Part shown: positions 33,344 to 42,384 of the stretch, in pieces | Layout of the letters: every line of letters begins with the position of its first letter | Position numbering within the stretch: the stretch's first letter is position 1 | Assembly (NCBI RefSeq): GCF_001941945.1 | Contig: NZ_CP015583.1 | Span: 3,676,001-3,740,000 of the forward strand | DNA from: Roseomonas gilardii | GTDB lineage: Bacteria > Pseudomonadota > Alphaproteobacteria > Acetobacterales > Acetobacteraceae | DNA: 64,000 nt | Reading direction: 5' to 3' | Translations under genes and position numbers: made by a program | The notes under the pieces: model-generated | Seen by the model: the letters and a program-made list of their open reading frames with translations, nothing else | The model's database searches: none | What the model was told of the DNA's origin: nothing

Positions 33344-34585
33344 TCATCCCACGACCCGGAGGTGACGGCGCCCGTTCACCATGTGGACATGGTTGCGGAC
33401 GAGCGCGATGAAATCGGCATGTAGCCTCGTGGGCAGCCAGTTCGAGCGCATGGTGACGCCGATCGACGGCGCCTGGCCGATCGGCGCGAACGGCAGCGAG
33501 CGCAGCCGGCCATCGGCGTATTGCAGCTCATAGGTCGTCATCAGCGTCACGCGGTCGCTGCGTTCCAGAAGCCGCCGGATCACCGGCGTCGCGCAGGTGG
33601 CGATCTGCGCCTGCGGCCCCTGGCGGCCGGCGAAGATCCGCTCGAAGCAGCGCCGGCGGCTCGACCCATGGGTGCCGATGATCCAGTCGCAGGCGACCAG
33701 ATCCTCGATGGTGACGCCGTCCTTCACCGTCAGCGGATGCCCGCGCCGGACCACGACCAGATAGGGTGTCTCGGCGAAGGCCTCGCTCGTCAGCTCCTCG
33801 GCATGCATCTCGGGCAACAGGCCGACCACCAGATCGACATCGCCGGCGCGCAGGTTCTTCGCCATCTCCGCCGTGCTGTCGCTGACGATCTTGATGTCCG
33901 CCTGAGGATGCATCCGCAGGAAGTCGTCGAGCGCGGAGGCGAGGAGGACGCTGCCGCCGAAGGGCATGGCGCCGATCACGATCTGGCGGCTGGCGCCGCC
34001 ACGGACCGCCTCCAGCTCGTCGATGCCCAGCTCGATTTCCTGCGATGCCAGCTTCATCTGCTGGCCGAAGCGGGCGCCGGCCGGGCTGACGAGCATCCCG
34101 GCCGCGGTGCGGTAGAACAGGGAGACGCGGAGGTTCCCTTCCAGATCCCGCGCGGCGCGCTGGACCGAGGCGGAGGAGATGCCGAGCCCCTTCGCTGCCG
34201 CCTCGAAGGAGCCATGCTCGATCGCTCCGACCAGCGTCCGCACCTGCGAGCGGGTCAGGCGGTTGACGATCGGCTTCGCGGCGGCCGCGGTCGCCGCCGC
34301 GCCGGTGGCGATGACCGCCCGCTCCGTCTGGTCGAAGAAGCGCTTCACACGGGCATGGAAGATTTCGCCAAGTTCGTTGAGGTAGCTGCCGCTGGCGCGG
34401 CGATCGACCAGCACCGCGCCGATCTGTTCCTCGAGCTTCGCGAGGGCCTGGGTGACCGCGGGCTGCGAGAGGCCGCATCCCTCGGATGCGCGGCGGACGC
34501 TCCGGAAATCGCCGATGGCCTCGAACAGGCGAAGCTGGCGGAAGCTGAGGGCGCCGGCAGGTGTGTCGGCTGGCTGGTTCGACAT
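33344..34585 (-). CDS. LysR-type regulator with two N-terminal HTH domains
   Basis: A 413-residue protein, about 100 longer than normal LysR proteins. Two complete LysR-type winged helices are seen in tandem: residues 15-75 (FRQLRLFEAIGDFRSVRRAS...LSQPAVTQALAKLEEQIG) and 110-172 (LTRSQVRTLVGAIEHGSFEA...ISSASVQRAARDLEGNLRV). The usual effector domain follows. It lies between the dioxygenase-lactonase genes (same strand) and the decarboxylase-ligJ-amidohydrolase genes (divergent), so it probably controls both. Double-HTH LysR proteins are uncommon and their mode of DNA recognition is not well known to me. Confidence 0.88.
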   Translation of the reverse strand: MSNQPADTPAGALSFRQLRLFEAIGDFRSVRRASEGCGLSQPAVTQALAKLEEQIGAVLVDRRASGSYLNELGEIFHARVKRFFDQTERAVIATGAAATAAAAKPIVNRLTRSQVRTLVGAIEHGSFEAAAKGLGISSASVQRAARDLEGNLRVSLFYRTAAGMLVSPAGARFGQQMKLASQEIELGIDELEAVRGGASRQIVIGAMPFGGSVLLASALDDFLRMHPQADIKIVSDSTAEMAKNLRAGDVDLVVGLLPEMHAEELTSEAFAETPYLVVVRRGHPLTVKDGVTIEDLVACDWIIGTHGSSRRRCFERIFAGRQGPQAQIATCATPVIRRLLERSDRVTLMTTYELQYADGRLRSLPFAPIGQAPSIGVTMRSNWLPTRLHADFIALVRNHVHMVNGRRHLRVVG

Positions 34586-35054
34586 TCTTATATCCTCCCC
34601 GATATTCGTTTTCCGGAAATCCTATCGGGGCACGGTGCTCCATCCAAGCGGCCCGAAGGCTTGCCGGCGCGCGCGGCCGGGCGCGAATGCCGGGAGAAGC
34701 CACGACGTTTCAGCCGTAAAATTATTCAATATCAATGATTTATTCTGCATGACGCGCCGCACGCGCGGGACATCGGGCGCCCTCGGGCCGGATGTCGAAT
34801 CTATCACTCCGGTGGCTGATCTTATATCGGTGCAGCGCAATATCGATCACCTCTGGCCACGCCGCAAAAGCAACAATCCTATCGCACGGCAGGACCGGAT
34901 CGGGGGATCGGACCGGGCGTCTATAAGTTCTGTGTCGCGGCTGGTTCGTTTGATCGAGGTCGCGTTGACAGCCGCCGGTCCCGCTCGCTTCCCTCAGGCC
35001 GATCACTGGGCCTCCGCCACAGGCCGGCCCGCGCTGCCCCCGAGGGAGAAAGAC
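34586..35054. promoter_or_regulatory. Divergent control region, 469 bp, no gene
   Basis: No credible gene lies here. The segment is AT-rich for this genome, most strongly at 34715-34755 (TTCAGCCGTAAAATTATTCA and following bases). It separates the double-HTH LysR gene from the decarboxylase-like gene, so promoters for both directions and the LysR site should lie here. I cannot fix the boxes. Confidence 0.5.
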
Positions 35055-36041
35055 ATGGCCGACAAGCTCCATCTGACGCTGGCGATCGCCGAGCATCCGC
35101 ACACCTCGGCGATCCGCGACGGCTCGATCCCGATCGAGGGCGTCGATGCCGAGATCATCACCGTGAAGCCGCAGATCGGCGCGTTCCGGCGGATGGTCCG
35201 TGACGTCGAGTTCGATGTCTGCGAGCTGGCGCCGACAACCTACATCATCGCCCGCGCCTATGGCGCGCCCTTCGTGGCTCTGCCGATCTTCGTGGTCCGG
35301 CGCTTCCACCATTCGGGCATGCTGGTCCGCCCCGATGCGGGCATCGCCACGCCGAAGGACCTGGAGGGCAAGAAGGTCGGCGTCCGCGCCTATTCGGTGA
35401 CGACGGGCGTGTGGCTGCGGCAGGCGCTGATGGACGATTGCGGGCTGGATGCGTCGAAGGTCACCTGGGTGGTCGATGACGAGGAGCATGTCACGCAGCT
35501 CAGGCTCCCGCCCAATGTCGTCCATGCGCCGGAGGGACGCAGCCTCGCCGACATGATGGCCGCGGGCGAGCTTTCCGCCGGGGTCGAGGGCGCGGCCGGG
35601 ATCGGGCGCACCGGCGCGCCGACCGGCGGCTGGCAGGAGGTCGAGGCCGACTACCCGGACCTGCTGCCCAACGCGGCGGAACTTGAGGCGGACTACTATC
35701 GCCGCACCGGCGTCTATCCGATGCACGGCACCATCGTGGTCAAGGATTCCGTGCTCGCCGAGCATCCCTGGGTCGCGAAGTCCCTCTACGACGCCTTCGA
35801 CCGCGCCAAGCGCGAGTGGCTGGAGCGCATGCGCGCCGAGGGGCCGAAGAACGCCACCGAGAAGAAGTACATGAAGCTGACCGGGATCGTCGGCCCCGAC
35901 CCCCTGCCCTATGGCATCGAGGAGAACCTGGCGACGATCAAGGCGCTGGAGGAGACCGCGTTCAGGCAGGGCCTCACCCCGCGCCGGATGCGCATCGACG
36001 AGCTCTTCGTCGATCCGGTCCGCGTTCCGGAACGGATCTGA
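35055..36041 (+). CDS. 4,5-dihydroxyphthalate decarboxylase-like protein (PBP2 fold)
   Basis: A 328-residue protein resembling Pht5/PhtD-type decarboxylases, which have the fold of periplasmic binding proteins but act in the cytoplasm. Typical stretches are FDVCELAPTTYIIARAYGAP near 55, LEGKKVGVRAYSVTTGVWLRQ near 105 and YRRTGVYPMHGTIVVKDSV near 220. It has no signal peptide, which favours the enzyme reading over an ABC ligand-binder. It opens an operon with the LigJ-type hydratase 42 bp downstream. GGGAG lies just before the ATG at 35055. A second, distant paralogue is at 42385-43278. Confidence 0.78.
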   Translation: MADKLHLTLAIAEHPHTSAIRDGSIPIEGVDAEIITVKPQIGAFRRMVRDVEFDVCELAPTTYIIARAYGAPFVALPIFVVRRFHHSGMLVRPDAGIATPKDLEGKKVGVRAYSVTTGVWLRQALMDDCGLDASKVTWVVDDEEHVTQLRLPPNVVHAPEGRSLADMMAAGELSAGVEGAAGIGRTGAPTGGWQEVEADYPDLLPNAAELEADYYRRTGVYPMHGTIVVKDSVLAEHPWVAKSLYDAFDRAKREWLERMRAEGPKNATEKKYMKLTGIVGPDPLPYGIEENLATIKALEETAFRQGLTPRRMRIDELFVDPVRVPERI

Positions 36042-36083
36042 GCCGCCTCCCGCCCCAACCCAGCGCGCGCACTGGAAAGCAAG

Positions 36084-37106
36084 ATGATCATCGATTGCCA
36101 CGGCCATTTCACCACCGTGCCCAAGTCCTTCCGGGACTGGCGCGCCCGGCAGGTGGAAACCGCCGACGACCCGCTGAACGCGCCGGACAAGCGCGATGCC
36201 GTCCTCTCGGACGACCAGATCCGGGAAGCGATCGAGGGTGGGCAGCTCAGGCTCCAGCAGGAGCGCGGCAGCGACCTGACGCTCTTCTCGCCGATCGCGG
36301 GGCTGATGAGCCACCATCTCGGCAACGAGCGCACCAGCCTGGAATGGGCGGAAATCTCGAACAACAACGTGAAGCGGGTGACCGAGCTGTTCCCGCAGAA
36401 CTTCGCGCCGGTCTGCCAGTTGCCGCAGTCGCCCGGTGCGCCGCCGGCCAACAGCATCCCGGAACTGCGCCGCTGCGTCGAGGAGATGGACTTCGTCGGC
36501 TGCAACATCAATCCCGACCCGACCGGCGGCTACTGGACCGGCAAGCCTTTCACCGACCGTGAATGGTATCCGCTGTTCGAGGCGATGTGCGAGCTGGACG
36601 TGCCGGGGATGGTCCATGTCGCCGCCTCCTGCAACCCGAACTTCCATGGCACCGGCGCGCATTACCTCAACGCCGACACCTCGGTGTTCATGCAGATCCT
36701 CCAGTCCGACCTGTTCAGGGATTTCCCGACGCTGCGGCTGGTCATCCCGCATGGCGGCGGCGCGGTGCCCTATCACTGGGGCCGGTATCGCGGCATGTCG
36801 CTGGAGATGATGGAGCGTCCGCTCGAAGGGCTGCTCGACAACATCTTCTTCGACACCTGCGTGTACCACAAGCCGGGCGTCGCCCTGCTGACCGAGGTCA
36901 TCCCGGCCGACAACGTCCTCTTCGGCTCGGAGATGATCGGCGCGGTGCGCGGCAAGGACCCCTGCACCGGCCACCACTTCGACGACACCAAGCGCTATGT
37001 CGACGGGCTGGCGCTGAGTGCGGAGGACAAGCGGAAGATCTTCGAGGGCAATGCACGCCGGGTCTATCCGCGGCTCGATGCCCTTCTCAGGGCGCAGGGC
37101 CGCTGA
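36084..37106 (+). CDS. ligJ: 4-oxalomesaconate hydratase (LigJ type)
   Basis: A 340-residue amidohydrolase-2 family protein whose length and sequence follow LigJ closely: MIIDCHGHFTT at the start (metal ligands His6, His8), QQERGSDLTLFSPIAG near 60, INPDPTGGYWTG near 145, HYLNADTSVFMQILQ near 190 and IPHGGGAVPYHWGRYRG near 220. LigJ adds water to 4-oxalomesaconate, giving 4-carboxy-4-hydroxy-2-oxoadipate in the protocatechuate 4,5-cleavage and gallate pathways. This is the most specific functional call in the island. It sits between the decarboxylase-like gene and a second amidohydrolase. Confidence 0.88.
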   Translation: MIIDCHGHFTTVPKSFRDWRARQVETADDPLNAPDKRDAVLSDDQIREAIEGGQLRLQQERGSDLTLFSPIAGLMSHHLGNERTSLEWAEISNNNVKRVTELFPQNFAPVCQLPQSPGAPPANSIPELRRCVEEMDFVGCNINPDPTGGYWTGKPFTDREWYPLFEAMCELDVPGMVHVAASCNPNFHGTGAHYLNADTSVFMQILQSDLFRDFPTLRLVIPHGGGAVPYHWGRYRGMSLEMMERPLEGLLDNIFFDTCVYHKPGVALLTEVIPADNVLFGSEMIGAVRGKDPCTGHHFDDTKRYVDGLALSAEDKRKIFEGNARRVYPRLDALLRAQGR

Positions 37107-37221
37107 AGGGCGGATGCGGGAAAGTTATGGCCCGCGACGGAAGATGAACTTCCCGGGGCATCCGGCGCGGTCCCCAATGCAACACCGGCATGGACCGCGC
37201 CGACCCAGTTGAGAGGCCCAG

Positions 37222-38073
37222 ATGTCATCGATCATCGATATCCACCCGCATGTGATTTCGGACGACGAGGGGCGCTATCCCCCGGCGCCGCTGTTCGGCA
37301 AGCGGTCCGACTGGTCGCAGGAACGCCCCTGCACGGTCGAGACGCTGATCGCCGCGATGGACGAGGCCGGGGTGGACAAGGCCGCCGTCGTGCACTCCTC
37401 GACCACCTACGGCTTCGACAACAGCTATGTCGTCGATGCCTGCAGCCGCTATCCGGGCCGGCTGGTCGCGGTCGGCTCGGTGGACGTGCTGGAGCCGGAT
37501 GCCGTGGAAACCATCCGGCGCTGGGTGGACAAGGGGCTCAAGGGGCTGCGCCTCTTCACGGGCGGCAGCACCAAGGAGTTCGATCCCAGCGAGCTCGACG
37601 ACCCCCGCGCCTTCCCCGCCTGGGAACTGTGCGGCGAGCTCGGCCTGCCGATGTGCATCCAGACCGGGGCGGTCGGTCTGCCGCAGGTGACCGCCCTCGC
37701 CAAGCGCTTCCCGGACGTGCCGATCATCCTCGACCACCTCGCCCGCCCCGACGTGTCCGACGGGCCGCCCTATGCGGCGGCGCAAAGCCTGTTCGACCTG
37801 GCGGCGATCCCGTCGATCCATCTCAAGCTGACGCCGCGGATCATGGGCGATTCCCGGAAGGGCGCGGCGACGCCGGAAACGTTCTTTCCCAGGCTCGTCG
37901 AGGTGTTCGGCGCGGACCGGCTGGCCTGGGGATCGAACTTCCCGACATCGCCGGGCACGCTGTCCGAGATCAGGAAGACCGCCGAGGACCGTCTGTCGTC
38001 GCTGAGCGAAGCCGACCGTGCGACGATCTTCGGGCGGACCGCGAAGAAGCTCTATCCCGCGCTGGCCGACTGA
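37222..38073 (+). CDS. Amidohydrolase-2 family protein, candidate lactone (PDC-type) hydrolase
   Basis: A 283-residue TIM-barrel metal hydrolase. IDIHPH at the start carries the first metal ligands, ILDHLARPDVSD near 175 and WGSNFPTSPGT near 238 the later ones. Relatives include LigI (2-pyrone-4,6-dicarboxylate hydrolase) and 4-sulfomuconolactone hydrolase. Its place after ligJ in the same direction (115-bp gap) suggests the preceding lactone-opening step, but it is not a close LigI match by eye. GAGAGG precedes the ATG. Confidence 0.8.
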   Translation: MSSIIDIHPHVISDDEGRYPPAPLFGKRSDWSQERPCTVETLIAAMDEAGVDKAAVVHSSTTYGFDNSYVVDACSRYPGRLVAVGSVDVLEPDAVETIRRWVDKGLKGLRLFTGGSTKEFDPSELDDPRAFPAWELCGELGLPMCIQTGAVGLPQVTALAKRFPDVPIILDHLARPDVSDGPPYAAAQSLFDLAAIPSIHLKLTPRIMGDSRKGAATPETFFPRLVEVFGADRLAWGSNFPTSPGTLSEIRKTAEDRLSSLSEADRATIFGRTAKKLYPALAD

Positions 38074-38410
38074 TACATCGGGCTGCCCGGCGGCGCCCCC
38101 GCTTTCACCACGGCCCCGATCCTGGCCTTCTTCGTGCCGGGATCGGTGCCGGAAATCGCGCCCATCCCTTTGCCCGTTCCGATCGACCTGCACACGGCGC
38201 ATGACGCGATGCCGGCCGTCCTGGCGATGGGCATCGGTCTCGTTATCGCCACCGCGCGCCGGTCCCTCTCCCTGATTCCGATCCCAGGGACTTCGCCAGG
38301 GCATTCCGCTGCGAGTTCCGCACGGGTCCTGCATCTTCTCCCATGCGGAAATCGCCTTCTTGACCCGGTGGCCATTCCGGGCGGCGTCCTGTCGTCAATC
38401 TTCGGAGTGA
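38074..38410. other. Gene-free stretch before the lld control region
   Basis: Between the amidohydrolase stop and the first lld operator I find no ribosome-site-backed gene. A plus-strand frame of 98 codons (38134-38430) has a proline-rich, partly hydrophobic product with no family I recognise and runs into the operator, so I treat it as non-coding or as a decayed remnant. Confidence 0.35.
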
Positions 38411-38431
38411 ATTTTTGGTCTGACCAATAAT
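38411..38431. promoter_or_regulatory. LldR-type operator O1 (distal)
   Basis: TTGGT-CTG-ACCAA (38415-38427) is the FadR/PdhR/LldR-type TTGGTNNNACCAA dyad, with pairing continued outward except for one mismatch. Its centre lies 96 bp upstream of the centre of O2. Confidence 0.72.
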
Positions 38432-38455
38432 CCAGCTCAGACTGTTAAAAGACAG

Positions 38456-38483
38456 TTGACCATGCAAAGTCCGGGTCGATAGA
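38456..38483 (+). promoter_or_regulatory. Candidate lldP promoter between the two operators
   Basis: TTGACC (38456-38461) and GATAGA (38478-38483), 16 bases apart, make a plausible -35/-10 pair placed between O1 and O2. A short ACTGT/ACAGT dyad (38441-38456) touches the -35. Confidence 0.45.
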
Positions 38484-38505
38484 ACCGGATCTCAGGGAAA
38501 ACACA

Positions 38506-38528
38506 CTGAATTGGTCCTACCAATTCAG
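38506..38528. promoter_or_regulatory. LldR-type operator O2 (proximal), perfect dyad
   Basis: CTGAATTGGT-CCT-ACCAATTCAG is a perfect 10+10 inverted repeat with the AATTGGTNNNACCAATT core of LldR/PdhR sites, 44 bp upstream of lldP. Repressor bound here would block transcription starting near 38490. Confidence 0.82.
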
Positions 38529-38572
38529 TCTCACCGAGAGCCACTCGCACCCGTGAGTGTGGAGGACGATCC

Positions 38573-40291
38573 ATGTCGGCCTGGCCGCAGAACTACGACC
38601 CCTTGGGCAATATCTGGTTGTCGAGCCTGATCGCCTTCGTGCCGATCGCCTTCTTCTTCCTGGCGCTGACGGTCCTGCGGCTGAAGGGCTATGTCGCCAG
38701 CACGATCACGGTGGCGCTCGCCCTCGCGGTCGCCGTGCTGTTCTACGGCATGCCCATGGGGCAGGCCGTCGCTTCCGGGGCCTATGGCTTCGTCTATGGG
38801 CTCTGGCCGATCGCCTGGATCATCATCGGGGCGGTCTTCCTCTACAAGATCTCGGTCCGGACGGGGCAGTTCGAGATCGTGCGGGCCTCGATCCTCTCGA
38901 TCACCGAGGACCAGCGGCTGCAGCTCCTGATCGTCGGCTTCTCCTTCGGCGCCTTCCTGGAGGGCGCCGCGGGCTTCGGCGCGCCGGTCGCGATCACCGC
39001 CGCGCTGCTGGTCGGCCTGGGCTTCCGGCCGCTCTACGCGGCGGGGCTCTGCCTGATCGTGAACACGGCACCGGTGGCCTTCGGGGCCATGGGCATTCCC
39101 GTCATCGTGGCCGGGCAGGTGACGGGGCTGGACCCCTTTGTCATCGGCCAGATGGCGGGCCGCCAGCTTCCCTTCATGACGCTCATCGTGCTGTTCTGGG
39201 TCATGGCCATCATGGATGGCTGGCGCGGCGTGCGCGAAACCTGGCCGGCGGTCGTGGTCGCGGGCGGCTCCTTCGCCATCGTGCAGTTCCTGACCTCGAA
39301 CTTCATCGGCCCCGAGTTGCCGGACATCACCTCCTCCCTGGCCTCCCTGCTCTGCCTCACCCTCTTCCTGCGTGTCTGGAAGCCGGCGCGGATCTTCCGC
39401 TTCGAGACGGCGGAGGCGGAGGCTTCGGGCCTGGCCCGGGCGCGGCCCGCCGGGGCGCAGGTCGCGGCGGTCGGCGATGCGGCGTCGGCCCCCGCTTCCT
39501 CCCCCGGGCGCCGCCACACGCCGGGCGAGATCGCGCTGGCCTGGTCGCCCTTCCTGATCCTCACGGCGATGGTGACGCTGTGGAGCATCAAGCCCTTCAA
39601 GGCCCTCTTCGCCGCGGGCGGGGCGCTGAGCGGCTGGGTCCTCGCCATCCCCGTGCCCTCGCTGCACCGGCTGGTCGAGAAGATGCCGCCGATCACCGCC
39701 GCGCCGGTGCCCTATGACGCGATCTACCGCCTCGACTGGTTCTCCGCGACCGGCACGGCGATCTTCCTGGCCGCCCTGCTCTCGGCCCTGCTGCTGCGCC
39801 AGCGGCCGGTGGACACGGTGCGGACCTTCGGCGAGACACTGGCCGAGCTGCGCACGCCGATCTATTCCATCGGCATGGTGCTGGCCTTCGCCTTCATCGC
39901 CAACTATTCCGGCCTCTCGGCGACGCTGGCGCTCGCCCTGGCGCATACCGGGGCGGCCTTCCCCTTCTTCTCGCCCTTCCTGGGCTGGGTCGGCGTCTTC
40001 CTGACCGGCTCGGACACGTCGTCGAATGCGCTCTTCGGTGCCTTGCAGGCGACGACGGCGCAGCAGATCGGGGTGTCGGATATCCTGATGGTGGCGGCGA
40101 ACACCACCGGCGGCGTGACGGGCAAGATGATCTCGCCGCAGTCGATCGCCATCGCCTGCGCCGCGGTGGGGCTGGTCGGGCGCGAATCCGACCTCTTCCG
40201 CTTCACGGTGCGGCACAGCCTGGCCTTCGCCTGCATGGCCGGCCTGATCACCCTGGTGCAGGCCTACTGGCTGACCGGTATGATCCCCTGA
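38573..40291 (+). CDS. lldP: L-lactate permease
   Basis: A 572-residue membrane protein of the LctP family with about 13 helices, importing L-lactate (and often glycolate) with protons. Family stretches: [21 protein letters not shown] near 125, [14 protein letters not shown] near 482 and [20 protein letters not shown] near 507. The ATG follows TGTGGAGGACGATCC. It is first in lldP-lldR-lldD, with stops and starts overlapping between all three genes, and lies behind a pair of LldR-type operators. Confidence 0.95.
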   Translation: MSAWPQNYDPLGNIWLSSLIAFVPIAFFFLALTVLRLKGYVASTITVALALAVAVLFYGMPMGQAVASGAYGFVYGLWPIAWIIIGAVFLYKISVRTGQFEIVRASILSITEDQRLQLLIVGFSFGAFLEGAAGFGAPVAITAALLVGLGFRPLYAAGLCLIVNTAPVAFGAMGIPVIVAGQVTGLDPFVIGQMAGRQLPFMTLIVLFWVMAIMDGWRGVRETWPAVVVAGGSFAIVQFLTSNFIGPELPDITSSLASLLCLTLFLRVWKPARIFRFETAEAEASGLARARPAGAQVAAVGDAASAPASSPGRRHTPGEIALAWSPFLILTAMVTLWSIKPFKALFAAGGALSGWVLAIPVPSLHRLVEKMPPITAAPVPYDAIYRLDWFSATGTAIFLAALLSALLLRQRPVDTVRTFGETLAELRTPIYSIGMVLAFAFIANYSGLSATLALALAHTGAAFPFFSPFLGWVGVFLTGSDTSSNALFGALQATTAQQIGVSDILMVAANTTGGVTGKMISPQSIAIACAAVGLVGRESDLFRFTVRHSLAFACMAGLITLVQAYWLTGMIP

Positions 40292-41136
40292 TGGACCAGG
40301 CCGCGACATCCCCCGCCGACGGCGAACGGCTCGCCTCGCAGCTCGCCACGGCGCTGCGGAAGCGGATCGTGGCGGGGGATTTCGGGGTGGGCGACCGGCT
40401 GCCGGCCGAACGCGCGCTGGCCGGCGAGTTCGGCGTGTCCCGCTCCTCGGTGCGGGAGGCCATCCAGATGCTCGCCAGCCAGGGCCTGCTGTCGAGCCGC
40501 CAGGGCGGCGGCACCTTCGTCCGGGCGCTGCCGGATGCCCATGGGGAGAGCTGGGGACGGCAGGCGATCGTGGAGCCGCTGGAGCAGCTGTTCCGCGACA
40601 ACCCGGACTACCGCTACGACGTGCTGGAGCTCCGCCTCTCGCTGGAAGGCGCGGCCGCCGCCCATGCCGCGCGGCGGGCCACGGCGGAGGACCGCGAGCG
40701 GCTGCGCGAGCGTTTCGAGGCGACGTTGCAGGATGGCGACGACGCCACGCCGGCCGTGCTGGCCCGGGTGGATGCCGCCTTCCACCTCGCCATCGCCGAG
40801 GCGTCGCACAACCTCGTGCTGCAGCAGGTCATCCGCGGCATGTTCGACCTTCTGGCGGCCAGCACCTCGCAGAGCCTGGAGAAGCTCTATCTCGTGCCAC
40901 GGGTCCCCGAGGCCCTGGCGGAACAGCACCGGCTGCTGATGCAGGCGGTGCTCGACGGCGATCCCGACGGTGCACGCGCCGCCTCGGATGCCCATATCGA
41001 CTTCGTGCGCCTCACCCTGAAGGCGATCGACGAGGACGAGGCCCGCCTCGCCCGTTCCAACCCGCCACGTTCCCCCCTGCCCCATCCCCATCGGCCAGGA
41101 CGAAGCGGTGGCGCTGACCGGAAGACAGACCCGTGA
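40291..41136 (+). CDS. lldR: FadR/GntR-family regulator of lactate use
   Basis: A 281-residue GntR protein of the FadR subfamily. The winged HTH reads [20 protein letters not shown] then [25 protein letters not shown] (about 18-65), and the all-helical FCD effector domain follows ([20 protein letters not shown] near 110). It starts on the last base of the lldP stop (TGATG). E. coli LldR binds two operators around its promoter and is relieved by L-lactate; the same arrangement is visible here. Confidence 0.93.
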   Translation: MDQAATSPADGERLASQLATALRKRIVAGDFGVGDRLPAERALAGEFGVSRSSVREAIQMLASQGLLSSRQGGGTFVRALPDAHGESWGRQAIVEPLEQLFRDNPDYRYDVLELRLSLEGAAAAHAARRATAEDRERLRERFEATLQDGDDATPAVLARVDAAFHLAIAEASHNLVLQQVIRGMFDLLAASTSQSLEKLYLVPRVPEALAEQHRLLMQAVLDGDPDGARAASDAHIDFVRLTLKAIDEDEARLARSNPPRSPLPHPHRPGRSGGADRKTDP

Positions 41137-42320
41137 TCCTTTCCCCCATCATCTCCTCCCCTTCCGACTATCGCGAAGCCGCCCGCCGGAGGCTGCCACC
41201 CTTCCTGTTCCACTACGCCGATGGCGGCGCCTATGCGGAGCGCACGCTGCGCCGCAACGTCGATGACCTGGCCGAGATCGCGCTGCGGCAGCGCGTGCTG
41301 CAGAACATGTCCGACCTGAGCCTGGAAACGCGCGTGCTGGGGCAGGACCTGTCGATGCCCGTGGTGCTGGCGCCGGTCGGGCTGACGGGCATGTTCGCCC
41401 GGCGCGGCGAGGTGCAGGCGGCGCGCGCGGCCGAGGCCAAGGGCATCCCCTTCACCCTTTCCACCGTCTCGGTCTGCGACATCGAGGAGGTGAGCGCGGC
41501 GGTCACGAAGCCGATCTGGTTCCAGCTCTACGTGCTGCGCGACCGCGGCTTCATGCGCAATGCGCTGGAGCGGGCCAAGGCGGCCGGGATCACCACCCTG
41601 GTCTTCACCGTGGACATGCCGACCCCCGGCGCGCGCTACCGCGACGCGCATTCGGGCATGAGCGGGCCGAACGCGGCGTTCCGCCGCATGGTCCAGGCGA
41701 TGACGCATCCCCTCTGGGCCTGGGATGTCGGGCTGAAGGGCAAGCCGCACGACCTGGGCAACGTGTCGCGCTATCGCGGCCAGGCGACCGGGCTCGCGGA
41801 CTATATCGGCTGGCTCGGCGCCAATTTCGATCCGTCGATCTCCTGGAAGGACCTGGAATGGATCCGCGACTTCTGGGAGGGGCCGATGGTCATCAAGGGC
41901 ATCCTCGACCCGGAGGATGCGCGTGACGCGGTGAGCTTCGGCGCGGATGGCATCGTCGTGTCGAACCATGGCGGCCGGCAGCTCGACGGCGTGCTTTCCT
42001 CGGCGCGGGCCCTGCCCGCCATCGCCGCGGCGGTGAAGGGAAAGCTCTCGATCCTGGCGGATTCCGGCTTCCGCAACGGGCTGGACGTGGTCCGCGCGCT
42101 GGCCATGGGGGCGGATGCGGTGATGCTGGGCCGGGCCTTCGTCTATGCGCTGGCCACGGGCGGCGAGGCGGCGGTGCTGAACCTGCTGAACCTGATCGAC
42201 AAGGAGATGCGGGTGGCCATGACCCTCACCGGCGCGGCCCGGGTGACCGACCTGAACGAGAATTTCCTGGAACGCGGCCCGGTGGCCGCCAGGGTGGAGC
42301 GGCAGGGCGCGCTGTCGTAA
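41133..42320 (+). CDS. lldD: FMN-dependent L-lactate dehydrogenase
   Basis: A 395-residue alpha-hydroxyacid dehydrogenase that oxidises L-lactate to pyruvate and passes electrons to the respiratory chain. Key stretches: the N-terminal [17 protein letters not shown], the FMN-binding [13 protein letters not shown] (near 75), LYVLRDRG, and the active-site [10 protein letters not shown] (His near 280) with the phosphate-binding [20 protein letters not shown]. It begins with GTG overlapping the lldR stop (GTGA). Other enzymes of this family use glycolate or mandelate, but the operon favours lactate. Confidence 0.94.
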   Translation: MILSPIISSPSDYREAARRRLPPFLFHYADGGAYAERTLRRNVDDLAEIALRQRVLQNMSDLSLETRVLGQDLSMPVVLAPVGLTGMFARRGEVQAARAAEAKGIPFTLSTVSVCDIEEVSAAVTKPIWFQLYVLRDRGFMRNALERAKAAGITTLVFTVDMPTPGARYRDAHSGMSGPNAAFRRMVQAMTHPLWAWDVGLKGKPHDLGNVSRYRGQATGLADYIGWLGANFDPSISWKDLEWIRDFWEGPMVIKGILDPEDARDAVSFGADGIVVSNHGGRQLDGVLSSARALPAIAAAVKGKLSILADSGFRNGLDVVRALAMGADAVMLGRAFVYALATGGEAAVLNLLNLIDKEMRVAMTLTGAARVTDLNENFLERGPVAARVERQGALS

Positions 42321-42384
42321 CCCGGGCCGGCGGCAGCCCTCCGCCCGAAGACTCCGGCTGCCGCCCCCTCCGTGACGCTCCTTC

